Source: Endocalyx cinctus (lineage: Eukaryota; Ascomycota; Sordariomycetes; Amphisphaeriales; Apiosporaceae). From it: DNA of 64,000 nt. This document shows, piece after piece, positions 47,535 through 59,354 of the stretch; position 1 is the first letter of the stretch; each line of letters starts with the position of its first letter. Below the pieces are notes generated by a model that saw only the letters and a program-made list of their open reading frames with translations, did not search any database and was not told where the DNA came from. The stretch covers positions 2,506,441-2,570,440 of the forward strand of contig BCKC01000001.1 of the NCBI GenBank assembly GCA_001600455.1. Reading direction: 5' to 3'. The position numbers and the translations under genes were made by a program.

Positions 47535-49851
47535 GTGATCCTATTTCCTTAATCCAGTACCAATGTGACGTCGACTACTCTGTCGGGACCCCCCTCGTTA
47601 TGTCGACTTGGATAAATGCGATTCCCTCCGTTTATGATATTGCCTGCTTCTTTTTCGATATTTGGCTGGAAGTATATATTCTTAAGTAACGAAGACGACC
47701 CGATTCATTTCAGCTATTGCTTAAAGTAACCTATCGTCCAATATAATAGAAGTATATCATATGGGGTTCTGAAAGAATGGCAGCTAGGGCATGTTGGAGA
47801 ATCCCAGACGAGATGACGTGACTACCGGGATTGGACTTTGAGCTCAATGGCGAACGAGGGAATTAATGAACAGTGAATGCCAGGACGTATATGTTAATCA
47901 GACCATGTACATATGAATATCGTAGCCAATATCAATACCCAGTAGTGAATGTGATCTGTGTCGGCTTGACTTGACGTGTCATCAACCCTGGATAATCCTT
48001 TTCTCCAATAGGTAGCTAGTTAATAAAAATAGCCAAAAGTGGTTGGTGACTGTCGAATTATTCTGAATATGCTCAATTTCTCATCTCTTGGGTTGAAAAC
48101 AGGTTGAATAGTTAATACTCGCAGAAAATGACAGACAGCTAAGTTGACTTTTAACAGCCATTAATTATCATGCAATACCGAGGTGTTATTTCTCGAGTAA
48201 GATTTCTAACGTACGTAGATTAGAATTTATGTATATTATAGTACAGGGACGTCACATAATTAGTGAATTCTTTATTGTACGATATATAAAAGACTGTGGT
48301 AAGCAGAAACGAAAGCAGGACATATCCGTGCTACCTCCAGAATGTTCGCATCTCACGAACCAAAGAAAGGGCAAATAAATATAAAACTTGACTGTATCCC
48401 CTTACTTAATCGACATAGATATTGCTGACTGGATATGAGAGAAGAGGAGAAGGAAGAAAAGCGGCAAGGGTTGGAGAAAGTCATCCATCTCGTTTCAAAG
48501 TAAAGCTTGCGAGGTTCATAGGGTACTAAATATGGCTTGATAATGCGGTTCACATCCCATTATAGTCTTCACTTTTACACCCTTCAACAAGTCTCAGCTG
48601 AATCAGCTTATGATACGCCGACTTCAAGGGTGAATTACATGTATACAGCGAAAAGTAACGACATTACTTCAAGACGACCAGGGAAAATAAAGGCATCTCA
48701 TTTTTTTTTTTTTTCATTATTTCGGTGGCACAGCATCAAGACAAAATCATCTAGCGTCTTTTGGTCATACGTAATGACATGGGAACGACGTAAATATCAC
48801 ACTTTTCGTCCGACATCTTAAAATCAAAAGGACATCGCAGGTATAATCTTTTTCTTCTTCTACCTATCTTCTCGCAAGCCCCGACACACCTACCGGCCGG
48901 AGCTTTTTCTCTCTGTTTTCTTCGAGAGAGATATAATTATCTTACGTTTTCGTTCGTTCGCACGGTCGTCCATCACGAGACGTTGGACGTCGATACCTCA
49001 AGGAAAATCATTTCTTAACTTTCAAGATGAAGGTTTTAAAGATAAGCTTACCGCATTCGTTTGCTGACCACTCTCAGCCCCTCTTCCCCCCCTTTTCTCG
49101 GCCTACCCGCATATACAATTTTTCCGTGTCGCAATTCGTATCCATATCAAGTGAATTCAACTGTACCTTACTTAAAATATTCAATAGACTTTTTAATTAT
49201 TAGTTGTACACATGTTCTCTTCCCAAAATGATCATGATCATCGTTGACTGGTAGACTTGCGGGCCACTTGAAGAGTACAGTTATTTGTTGTTACGAGCTG
49301 AACAACTGTTTTTTTTTTCTGTCTGCTGTCCCAATAATATTCAAATCGTTTTATTTAATTTGCCGCTCAGCGGAGGCGTTAAGACATGTCAGGGTTTCAT
49401 CGCACGTGTGATAATGTTAGAGTTGTATCGTAGACTGAGCTGGCTCTGCTCAATGGAGGGGGGGAGTCAAGTATGTTAAAAGGGGTTATTAGTACTTCAA
49501 GGAGCGGAGGAGAAGGGAGTATAGACAAATCCGAGGCCGTTGAAGTGTGTATACCCAAATACCCTCTCCCTTGCGTGGTTTTTGCTTGGATGCAACTCGG
49601 CGGTTCAGAATCAAGTGGCCGTGCAGCCCGTGCCACCAGACGGAAGCCACTATATTCTGACCAGTTACACCCGAGATCCAAAAGGACGAAAAAGAAAATT
49701 ACAGCAAACACGTCCCATGTGAAAATATAAAAAAAAAAAAAAAAAAAATAACTGGAGGTTCCGTGCCGGTTTAGTTATGATCTCATCCACTTTCTCCGCT
49801 TTAATACCAACGCCGAAGACATCTCATCATCGTTAGTTTAACCATGAAACT
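47535..49851. other. intergenic region
   Basis: About 2.3 kb without a supportable gene. It has an A-run at about 49729-49748 and several T-runs. The end adjoins the APC8 relic. Confidence 0.55.
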
Positions 49852-51300
49852 ATGAGTCTCTCGTGGGCGCAGATCTCGGAGTTACGGATCAGTTTGAGAC
49901 ATGTCGTTATCACGTATTCGGAGCGCTGCTTATACCAGTCTTCTAATTAGATAGCAAATCAAACATACATTTAGCCAACTCATCATTCTATGGATCATGT
50001 CACTTACCGCCATTGAACTTTTTACAGAGCAGCGGAGCTGTTAGATTCTCTTCCAGACGAAGAAGACGATGACGACGATGACATTTCGATCATGCCGGGT
50101 ACGCATATTTTCGCGTGCCACGGAAAGACTCTTCGAAACTACTATGGGAGCAGATCGAAACGCCCAGGTATCTCATGGTATTAAAGGCATTTTTGATTGC
50201 CATGAGTTCCGTCCATGTCCCGAGAGCCTGCGTCCAGCTAACTAAATGACACCTGCACTCATATCTGGACACAGATACCCCGCTTTCACTGGAAGGATAC
50301 ACGCGATTCTCGCGCAACACTATTAGTCAACGAGGATTATTCCTGGCCTTATATTATCTGTTCATATTTGGCGAAACGGCGAAGGTGGAAGAAGCTGACC
50401 AGGTTCTCTACCCTTCGGATATTGATGCAGTAGCGAACAAGAAGTTAATACACATTAGATCAACGCTGAAGGAATAGTTAAATCGAGAGAGGGGGCATTC
50501 TGAACCCGCATCTACTACTCAGGGTTGGCTGGAGTATAATTATGTATCACTTCCCCTGCAAAATATCTGGTGCTCAATATCAAACTAATGTTTTATGTAT
50601 AGATACGGGATAGTTCTAACTCCCAGCTCTCTCTTCTCGGACACGTTGGTGTCTACTCCGAGATATATCGACTTCATTTATCATTACTCCCATATTCTAT
50701 ATACTTTGGTATACAAGATATGCTAGCCTTTTTATCCCCGCTTGCATCGTCAGTCGACAATTGTCGGCCTGAGACTTGCTGTGTTGTTGGCAGCTACCTT
50801 TCAGCCATATACATCCCGAGGATGCTGTTGCCTCCTTTAAATTAGCTTTGGCCCATGGACCGAAATTTTGCTTCGGCTTGGATATTACTCCGGCACGAGT
50901 ATCTAAAGTTGGACAACCGACGCGCGGCGTTGAGATGTTATCGACGTGATGTTGGCCGAAACAAAATTATTATAGAGTTTTCTTTGGAATTGGTCAAGCT
51001 TATGAAATTCTCGTCAAGCCACCCTACTACGTCCAGAAGAAACACCTCTGTACTAGTCCGTAGCAAGCTGCTTGGCAAGTTTCAATACGCTTCCACAGGC
51101 CATTGTAGCTCTTAAGAGGTTGCTCGAGTGTGTTGGGTTAATTCTTCACTACTCTGAAAGTTATCACGGAGACATCTCCCTTTTCAAGCGTAGACATCTA
51201 GGCATGTTTTTTTCAATCAACTAGCATTTATGAAGAGTCGCACTCTCGTCCAGAAGCTGCAAAAAGTTTCAGTCGTGCTTAGACGAAGCAGTGGAATACT
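49852..51300 (+). pseudogene. CDC23: Decayed copy of APC8/CDC23 (anaphase-promoting complex TPR subunit)
   Basis: Fragments in the same order as a Cdc23/Apc8 protein lie in different frames on the plus strand. From 49852: ITYSERCLYQSS. From 50028, after a TTTACAG acceptor: AAELLDSLPDEED. About 50130-50230: TPRYLMVLKAF, then FDCHEF after a shift. About 50330-50400: QRGLFLALY. Near 50523: QGWLEY. About 50660-50710: IDFIYHYSHILY. About 50728-50805: LAFLSPLASSVDNCRPETCC. About 50820-50960: EDAVASFKLALA, then DRNFASAWILLRHEYLKLDN after a shift. About 50990: GIGQAYEIL. 51089-51131: LPQAIVALKRLLEC. About 51220-51270: IYEESHSRPEAAK. Stops (for example near 50477 and 50717), frameshifts, an apparent lost donor near 49947 and a missing stretch after QGWLEY exclude a working protein. 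An intact copy must exist elsewhere because APC8 is essential. Confidence 0.82.
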
Positions 51301-54300
51301 TTTCTCGTAATTGTAAAATTAAGAATATTCGAGAGATCTTTACACGTTTGATAACCTAAATCTGGCTAGAGACAACTGTCAAGTAATATATTTAATCCAA
51401 TGATAAATTTATCCAAAAGTAAGGTAATATCAGTGATAGATAGGATAAGCGAAGTTATGAACTTCACTTGCAGCCTAACAAGTAGTATATGTATGAGAAA
51501 AAATACAATTTATTCTCACTAGTTCTATATTCTTCTGTACATCTGCCAACAGAATTTCCGATGATAATTAACAGGCTCAACAGCACGTTGCTACGTAAGT
51601 GATTTGGAAGAAATAGTTAGCGATGATCTGACAATCAACTCCAATGAGGCATGCTTGCAATGATGTCAACATTGTATGGAAACCCTCAGAGGTGTAAATT
51701 CTTATGATAGACTTGTATAATCATTATGATGTTATATCATCGAACACCGAGATCTATGCTAAGCTATACTTTGAACCTATTAAATAACGAGGGCTAGTAA
51801 CAGGCATTAGGATAGTTAATGAAGTTACCCGTGATCTAATATATCGTATCGAAACTTTTATATGATACCAAAGTCACAGTTAATATTTAGAATCTAAAGC
51901 TCACCGATGAGAAAAATAAAATAAAATAAAGAAGACTAAGGGAAAGAACTAGACACAAAGGAACAGAGGGGAATTATGAGTAAATAAAATGCACACAAAA
52001 AAAACTAGAAGGAAGAATTTAACTTATTATTGGCTTTCTAATCATCAATGGGAGATACGTATTTTTATGAAAAGGATGAGCTACTTGCAGAGACACATAC
52101 ACCATTTCATTTTTTGGACCATAAGAAGCTGAAAGAGTATTTATACATAGCAGTGACGAAAAGTTGAGTGGATCATCCTGATCATCTTGAAATTTGGAAA
52201 ACTTTATCAAGTATTTCTTATGCCAACATCACTCCCAAATCAACACCTATCAGCTCTATTCTAGGGATCTAAACACCACTGTAAATTTCTTCGAGATGCT
52301 TGTGAAGTCCAATATCGGTCCGTTTATTCGGTTCATGCATTACGTTCCACCAATGATAGTGATGTCTTGTCAGCCAAAAAGTTCAGAGGCTTTAGGGTTC
52401 GATGTGGGATCAGAAGTTAGAGCCGCTAGTTTATAAACAGTTCTCCATTGATCCGTAGATGTGGCATGCCTTTCAATAGATTAAACCCGTAGAAGCTGAT
52501 TTACGGCACAGCAACCAACAGTGATGAAAAGACGGGGTATAGCCTATGACGCGAAGTACGGTGTCTGACATAGGAACCCAATGATATCAAATGCGATATG
52601 TTCTTGAATCTTGATAAGTTTATCGTGGGACAACGTAGTGGCGAAGGCCAAAAACTAACCGCTTTCGAAATTTGTACTCCATCATCAATTAAAGAGATTA
52701 TATATCGTGAGACAACTAGTATAGTAAAACGTAGCTATAACCAATCAGACTATTGATCGCCCAATCCCACCATCTTTGAGCCTCGTTAAGGCGGAGAGCT
52801 CGCCAGGATCGACAATTTCGTAAAACTAGTTGCTTACTCTCCTAAATCTTCAACTCTTACTGGTGATAAGTAGTAGATACGAATAAGTAATGGCATCGTC
52901 ATATGGCGCTTTATAGTATACTTCCAGGGGCCTTAATCAACTAAACATTCCTTATCCCCTCTGCAAACTTCTCTTTACAATGAACAAGAGAATAATGTCA
53001 GACTGGAATACTTCCCAAGTTTCCCGACAGTCGTTTGAGTTTTCTTATTCATCAATGTAACCTTTCTCCAAGCGTACTCGTCAGTTACTTATATAATACG
53101 ACTGGGGAACTTGAGATAGACGGCCGCGTAGCCACCATTTACAAGGCAGAAATTTAACTGACACAGTAGGTATCTATGGTGGTTTTTAGGACCTGAGTAT
53201 AAGTTAGATTTGGTGACCAGGGGGGAGATATATTTATCCACCTGACAAGACTAAAGTATATGTATACACGTATGGTATCAGTCTCATCACAGTAGAAAAA
53301 GCACACAGTACATTTGATCGTGAATTTCGAAGTAAGAATGAGATGACAATCCGTAAACGGTTGTACACTATTACCAGATCAGCTAGAAAGCCGACTACGA
53401 GCTGGCCATTCATATTGAAAAGCACGGTTATAAGTTCCTAGTCCTTCATCAACTCTATCCACTTACAAATGCTTCAAAACGTGGAGTAATTTCATGTACA
53501 CTAATGACATGTAGATTTTTCTAGGCTTTTGGTAGTGCCGACGGCGTGTTTTCCTCCTATCTTCCATGTTAGTGTTGTAGTATCATAGGGCTATATGCGG
53601 GGCTGATGGGCTGACGGGCTGACGATACCTTGAATGGGACCGTGTCATCATGCTTTCATTGTCCTGGAGGGTTTAAAAAAAGCTTGTTCCGAGTATTGAA
53701 GAGTAGCGGATCATCCGGATCACTTCCCGTATCTTAAAATGCACATTTTCTTTTCTTCCTAACCAGTGGTCAGATTACGTACGAAGGCGCAAACTTGCGC
53801 TCGATCCGGGAGAATTTTCAAGTAGGATTCAGTACTCTCTCAGCCGTGATTACCAGCTCCAGGCATAATAACAGGGCTTTTTTTTTTTTCTCTCGTTCGT
53901 ATACGATGAATTAGTTCAACGCCTGGCACTCCCAAACACATGAATCTGTGAAATACCTTTGGTATTAGTACCCCTTTAAGATAAAATGCATTCCATAGAA
54001 TAATACCACGTTGGTATGTAGTTAGATGTACATGGTTCTAATCACCACCCGAATGCTCTAAGCAGCCACGTTGTTATGTAGTATCTTCCGTTTGGTTCAT
54101 TATTCGTCCGAATCCTCTAGGCCTGTCTTTTGAATAATAAGCCGCCACTTCTGTGTAACTATTTTCTTATTATTTATTTTCTTTTTACAAACTTTTTCCT
54201 CAGCACACAGTATCTATCGCAACTTAGATCAAATGATCAATATGATTTTTTTTTTCCCACTCCAGTGTAAGCTGACACGAAGTTGCTAGTTTCTACCCTA

Positions 54301-54635
54301 CTAGAACTACAACACTTTAAATTTGTTGATATGAGAGTGGAAGATCAACAGTCCGAGGATTGAGCCCCTAGCATTTGCGCCGAGTACGACCGGCTGAGAG
54401 GATAAGAATAAGCTTCAGTATAGCCTCAGGAAGGCTGAAAATTAAGAAGTACCGTAAGAAAATTAATACCGACTAGTATGGACTCGCCAAGATGTATAAA
54501 TACCCATAAAGTTCGCTCATCTAGTTTGTTGGTAGTTTCTCCCACACGTCGAAAGTCAACCATCTCATAAACTTCTTTCAATCATAAAACCCATTTTCCA
54601 TCTAGCAACAACAGCAAGCACAAAAAAAATTCATT
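51301..54635. other. 3.3-kb non-coding stretch
   Basis: AT-rich and without a supportable gene. An 80-codon frame at 52194-52436 ends in LGFDVGSE and faintly resembles the end of an FAD-linked oxidase, but too little matches to call it. The promoter of the secreted protein occupies the right end. Confidence 0.5.
54495..54502 (+). promoter_or_regulatory. TATA box of the secreted-protein gene
   Basis: TATAAATA lies 141 bp upstream of the start codon at 54636. It is followed at a normal distance by TCATCTAG and a pyrimidine/CAAC-rich leader, typical of strongly and conditionally expressed fungal genes. Assignment is by position and consensus only. Confidence 0.55.
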
Positions 54636-55282
54636 ATGCAGTTGCATATTCCTCTCGTAGTGGCTCTTGCCGCCTCCGTCGCTGACGCGGCCTTGCTCAA
54701 CCGTGATGCCGCTATCACATAGTAAGAAGATTTTCTATCTCTTGCACTTATTCATACCATATGCATACCACCTTCCACGAACCCACTCAGAACGCTCTTA
54801 CTAACTTTTCTTCCAGTGAGGGCGACTATGTTTGTAAGACGGTCGCCACCACCACCATCACGCCGACGGGAACTTTCAACTGTCCGAACTGCTTCGTGCC
54901 GAGCACGACGTGCGCGGCGGGCCAGCCCACGGCGCCCCCGCCTGAGACGACGACGACCCGCTGCACCGTCTCCGTCGTCGAGACGCCTTGTCCTTGCCCG
55001 ACCTGTCTCCCCTCGGCCAAAGAGGGGGAAGAGAAGAAGCGGGACGAGTGCGAGAGCTACACCACGTCCCACGTACCCCATTTCAGGTGCCTGTACCGGT
55101 GCCCGAGGCCCACGACGTCGGTCTGCTCCCCGGGCGAGACCCCGGGCCCTTACCAGACCACTCGCACGACTACCAGCGGCTGCAAGGTCTTGGTGGTTAC
55201 AGCACCTGCTTACCCCGGTTGCCCGAGTTGCGTGCTGCCTACGCCCACGCATACGCCTACGCCTACGCCTACGCCACTCTGA
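54636..55282 (+). CDS. Small secreted Cys/Thr/Pro-rich repeat protein
   Basis: Two exons, 54636-54721 and 54817-55282, encode 183 residues. The 95-nt intron starts GTAAGA, has ACTAAC and ends TTCCAG. A signal peptide is clear (MQLHIPLVVALAASVADA, probable cleavage after residue 18). The mature part has 15 cysteines arranged in repeating blocks. Two blocks run TTC...GxP...TTTTRCTVSVVETPCPCPTCLP and SVC...TTTSGCKVLVVTAPAYPGCPSCVLP in outline, with a partial block before them (FNCPNCFVP). Between them is a charged segment (EGEEKKRDECES) that could hold a Lys-Arg processing site. The C-terminus is a Thr-Pro ladder (THTPTPTPTP) likely to be O-glycosylated. It is probably a wall-associated or effector-like secreted protein; I recognise no named family. 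Confidence 0.82.
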
Positions 55283-55976
55283 TCTAGATTGGGGTATTGT
55301 GTGGGGTTTAAGTAGCGATATGATAATATGAATTTGCTGTGGAATAAGTTGACGAGAAAGAGGAGAGTTGAGTTCTTTTCGTTCTCTTGAAAACGATAAC
55401 GGGAATGAAATGAGAAATTCCGGTTTTTATAGAGAGACAAGAAAATCTTCTATTATGCTGCTGGCAGGATATGAGTGTCTTTTCATACTCATTAAATATT
55501 TCTTTTAAATATCGAGCACTTTTCTTCTCAAAGTAATAATATCATGTTGATGAAGTATTTACCCTCATGGGGATTCTAGAGTCACTATCTAAGTAGTAAC
55601 CCCTTTTTGTTCAACAACATGTTCAATTTTCCAGTGAGACTTGATAGTGCGCAAGAAGCTGCGGCTGATTAACTCCGCAGATAATTCAGTGAAAAATTCA
55701 TATCAATCCCATCAACATATATGAGAGCTGACATCATGCAGTACCCCAGGTTATATGCATATAGCAATTAACAGTGGGGGTTGCATTCGTGGTACCACCA
55801 CGGTAAGCTCACCAATTCCAATTTCCTGGTTTCCTCACCTTCTTGTCTCTTTGCTAGTAGAGCCTTTATGAGATACGAATACATGAAAATCTCATTTCTC
55901 CTATGTCATTCATAATTAGCACTCACTATAATTCCCTGTTCACTACAGTAATTAATACCGTCGCACTATCTCCATC
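55283..55976. other. intergenic region
   Basis: About 0.7 kb between the secreted-protein gene and the P450, both on the plus strand. No gene seen. Confidence 0.6.
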
Positions 55977-57643
55977 ATGACTTCGACTATGATTTCAGCT
56001 ACGATATATGCAGGACTTGCAGTCTTCCTGGGGCTATTCTATCTCACGAGGAGAACTAAACAGTTGTCGCTCCCACTACCGCCCGGCCCACCGGCCCTGC
56101 CGATAATTGGCAATGTCCACCAGGCACCCAAGTCACATGCTTGGCGACAATACCATACCTGGGGCAAGGAATATGGTCCGATCGTCTATCTGAACATGAT
56201 GGGGCAGTCCATCATTATTCTGAATGAGTCTAAGGTAGCTCACGATCTTCTAGCAAAGCGGGGAGCTATCATGTCAGACCGTCCCCGCCTTGTGGTAAGA
56301 CCTCAAATCGTATCACCTTGGTACATGGACTCATAGACTCTAACGGTTAGTTCTAGCTCGCAGGCGAGCTCGCCCACAAAGGTTTAAACACGCTTTTGAT
56401 GCCTTACGACGATCGATTTAAAGTTCATCAGAGACTAGAGAATAGTGTGTTGAATGCTCGAGCAGCAGCCACTTACGCCCCTTTCCTGGAACTAGAATCA
56501 AAACAGCTTCTATTTGATCTCCTTCGCCATGCTGGTGGTGCGGGGACTGAATGCCATCGATATTTTGAGCGTACAACCGCTAGTACCCTCTTCACACTGT
56601 TCTACGGGTTTCGTATCAAAACCGCCGAAGACCCCACGTTACAGGCTGTGGGGGTCTTGAACGATTGCTTCTCCGAGTTCGTCCAGCCTGGAGCCCATCT
56701 CATCGACACGTTCCCTATTCTGAAAGTCCTCCCTAAAATATTATCACCGTGGAAGAAAAAGGCGGAGTTCTATTCTACGCGTCTACGCCCCTTGCACATC
56801 GGTAATTTTCGGCGTGGTCTTGAAAGTGCCGGGTGGAACTTTACGAAACATGTTCACAAGACCGTTCAGGAAGAAGGCATCAGTATGTCGACACATGAAT
56901 TACCCCTGGAATTCGGTACCATGATTGATGCCGCTTTGGACGGCACCATAGAGTCATTCATGTGGTTCGCTGTTGCCTGTATCACCCAAAATCGAAGTTT
57001 CATTACCAAAGCACGCGCACAGCTCGATGCCGTCGTCGGGCGAGATCGACTTCCTACCCTCGAAGATAGGCCCAATCTATTATACATCAGCGCCATCGTA
57101 GAAGAAGTTTTTCGCTGGCAGCCCATCGGCGCCGCAGGAGTCCCCCATTTCACCAAGACGGAGAGTAGCTACGAGGGATACAGGATCCCGGCCGAGTCCA
57201 TCGTCATCGCGAACCACTGGGGGATCACGCGCGAAGAGGGGGTCTTCGGCGCGGACGTGGATTCTTTCGTACCGGACAGGTGGCTGGATCGAGACAGCGT
57301 CGAGAAGAACGCACTTCGGGATCTTCCGGTTGTCGGGTTCGGATACGGTCGACGGCTGTGCCCGGGACGGCACTTCGCGCGCAACCTCGCCTGGATCAGC
57401 ATCGCCCGGATATTGTGGGCGTTCGATATCAATCCCGGCCTGTCTGAAGAGACGGGGAAGCCGATCGACGTTGATCCTTTGGACGTCACGGATGGCCTTG
57501 TCATGAGACCGAATCCGTTCAAGGTCTCGTTCGAGCCACGGGGTCCGTGGGTGCGGGACCTCATAATGAAAGAATGTGATACTTATGGCGAGGACCTGAC
57601 GGCCATATTAACTAGGATAGGAGAAGACATGTCTAAACAGTAG
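55977..57643 (+). CDS. Cytochrome P450 monooxygenase
   Basis: Two exons, 55977-56294 and 56357-57643, encode 534 residues. The 62-nt intron starts GTAAGA, has CTCTAAC and ends TTCTAG, joining DRPRLV to LAGELAHKG. An N-terminal membrane anchor (residues about 5-25) and the proline hinge LPLPPGPPALPIIGN place it on the ER. The K-helix ExxR is EEVFR (356-359 for E..R), the PERF-like FVPDRW is at about 410-415 and the heme loop FGYGRRLCPGRHFA uses Cys441. Similarity is to fungal CYPs that act in secondary metabolism or xenobiotic oxidation. The I-helix oxygen-activation motif, normally A/G-G-x-D/E-T-T/S, reads ALDGTIES near residues 299-306 and appears one residue short with the acid displaced. 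No biosynthetic core gene lies nearby. Confidence 0.9.
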
Positions 57644-59354
57644 TTTCTATTATACGCAGAAAAGCGACCTAAGATTTGGTGCGCCTCCAATTCCACACTT
57701 TCCTCTCCTGACTTTCGTCACTTTCACTACCAAGCCGAAAAATTGAATAATTGCAACATAAACTACTAAGCCATGGGCGACTTGTAAAATGCATTGCAGC
57801 ATCTAAATTTAGTCCTGACTAGGCATTCGCAGCATATAATTCTCTGAATTTAGAAGGAAGACTGTGTAGTATATACACACATATTCCTCTGATCTTCAGA
57901 AACCCACTGGAAAGTTGATTCCTGTTTTCACAATGCTAGCAACCAATTTCGAAAGTATTAGAATATTTAAAACGAGACGTACAGCTTCTGACATTGTGAC
58001 TAATAGCCGTATTACACTAGGTAATTATATGTAAACCAAAACTTCTGTAGAAAAGCAAGCACATATAACAAACATTAGACTACGCCGTCCATTTTATAAA
58101 TAATGGTTTTGGCCTCCAATACTACCTACCCTACCCTTCATGTAGATAAAGCTTAGCTGGCAATATAAACTCATCATCAGATAAGTTGAATAAAGTTCCA
58201 TTGGGCTGAGGTATCTCTTATCACCACAGAATCTAGCTGCTCACTGTTCCATGGTTGTGCCTGAAATTTATGAGCAGGTAAGTGAAAAGGGGAACATCGA
58301 TTTGTTCACCCTTGGTCAACCCATCACTTGTTCTTATGAGTAATTAAAGATAGGATATAATTAATTTGAATAAGTAAGGTAAGGTAGAGTCATTCTCTAT
58401 AAATTCATCAAAGTATATTCCGTCTGTCACCGACTTGCATACACATTGCCTTAGCCTCCCTCTTGCCGTCAAAAGGCCTTGTATGCGACGTACTAAGAGG
58501 CAGCGGTGTCACCAAACTTCCAGCTTCAAAGGGTAAGACTGCATAAGCCAACGCTTTCATCTTCCTCAAGATACGCAAGACGACAGTGACTCTTGTCATT
58601 CACGATTCTTTGTTTCGCGGGGCCATTAAGAATAGCTCCCGGTTTTCTTAATTGCCTACAAGTTTTTCGGAAGTTTCAGCTTTGTATATCTGGAAAGAGA
58701 CCCCATATTCTAAATTCTTGCTCCAGCTATTGACAGTAAACCACAGTTGATATGTTCCGATTGGTGCTTTGAATGAAATGTTCCTTCTTCAAAAAAAGAA
58801 AAAGCTCTTCTCTAAAGTTCTCAAGCTCAAGTCAAGTACCCAAACCCTTTGTCTTGTCATTCCCCAATCGGTATTTCTACCTGGCCTTTATGTTCCACTA
58901 TTGACAAGGAGATGAAATGAAATGATTAATATTAAGACCTTCCCATCCCTTTCAATACTATTAAAGATGACTATCTTACTCATTCTCTCTTTTGCGAATA
59001 TCAAAGTACCCTCTTAAGAGGAAAACTCCTACATGTTGTTGTCTTTTTCTTCAGGTTTCTTGCTTAGAATATGTTTATAGCAATCAATCGCGTTTCTTCC
59101 ATCGATATCTTCCCTACGTGACTAAATCATAGTGTGATGCTGAGTCCTTCCGGATACAGAATTTTAAGATAAAATGCCCAGAATTCTTCCTCTCGTGACA
59201 TGACCTCATGCTGGAAAATAATTAATTCAAAGAAGAAATCCATTCAGAAGTGTACAAATATAACCCCGTACGAGCCAGATCAAGCCCATGTATCCAGGTA
59301 ATCCGGTCTTCACTCTTCTGGAATCATCTACTAAGAGCAGTGGTGAGAGAAAAC
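57644..59354. other. 1.7-kb non-coding stretch
   Basis: No supportable gene. TTTTGGCCTCCAATAC near 58108 resembles TTTTGGCCCCCAATAC near 29163. The frame of the next gene stays open from 59250, ahead of its ATG at 59355. Confidence 0.5.

Noticed and set aside
49540..49722. Frame containing QPVPPDGSHYILTSYTRD, coding-like in feel
   Set aside because: It opens at TTG, has no homologue I can name and no splice partner; it could be a relic next to the APC8 copy.
52194..52436. 80-codon frame faintly like the C-terminus of an FAD-linked oxidase
   Set aside because: Only a few positions (QP..., LGFD) agree and no FAD-binding part is seen upstream.
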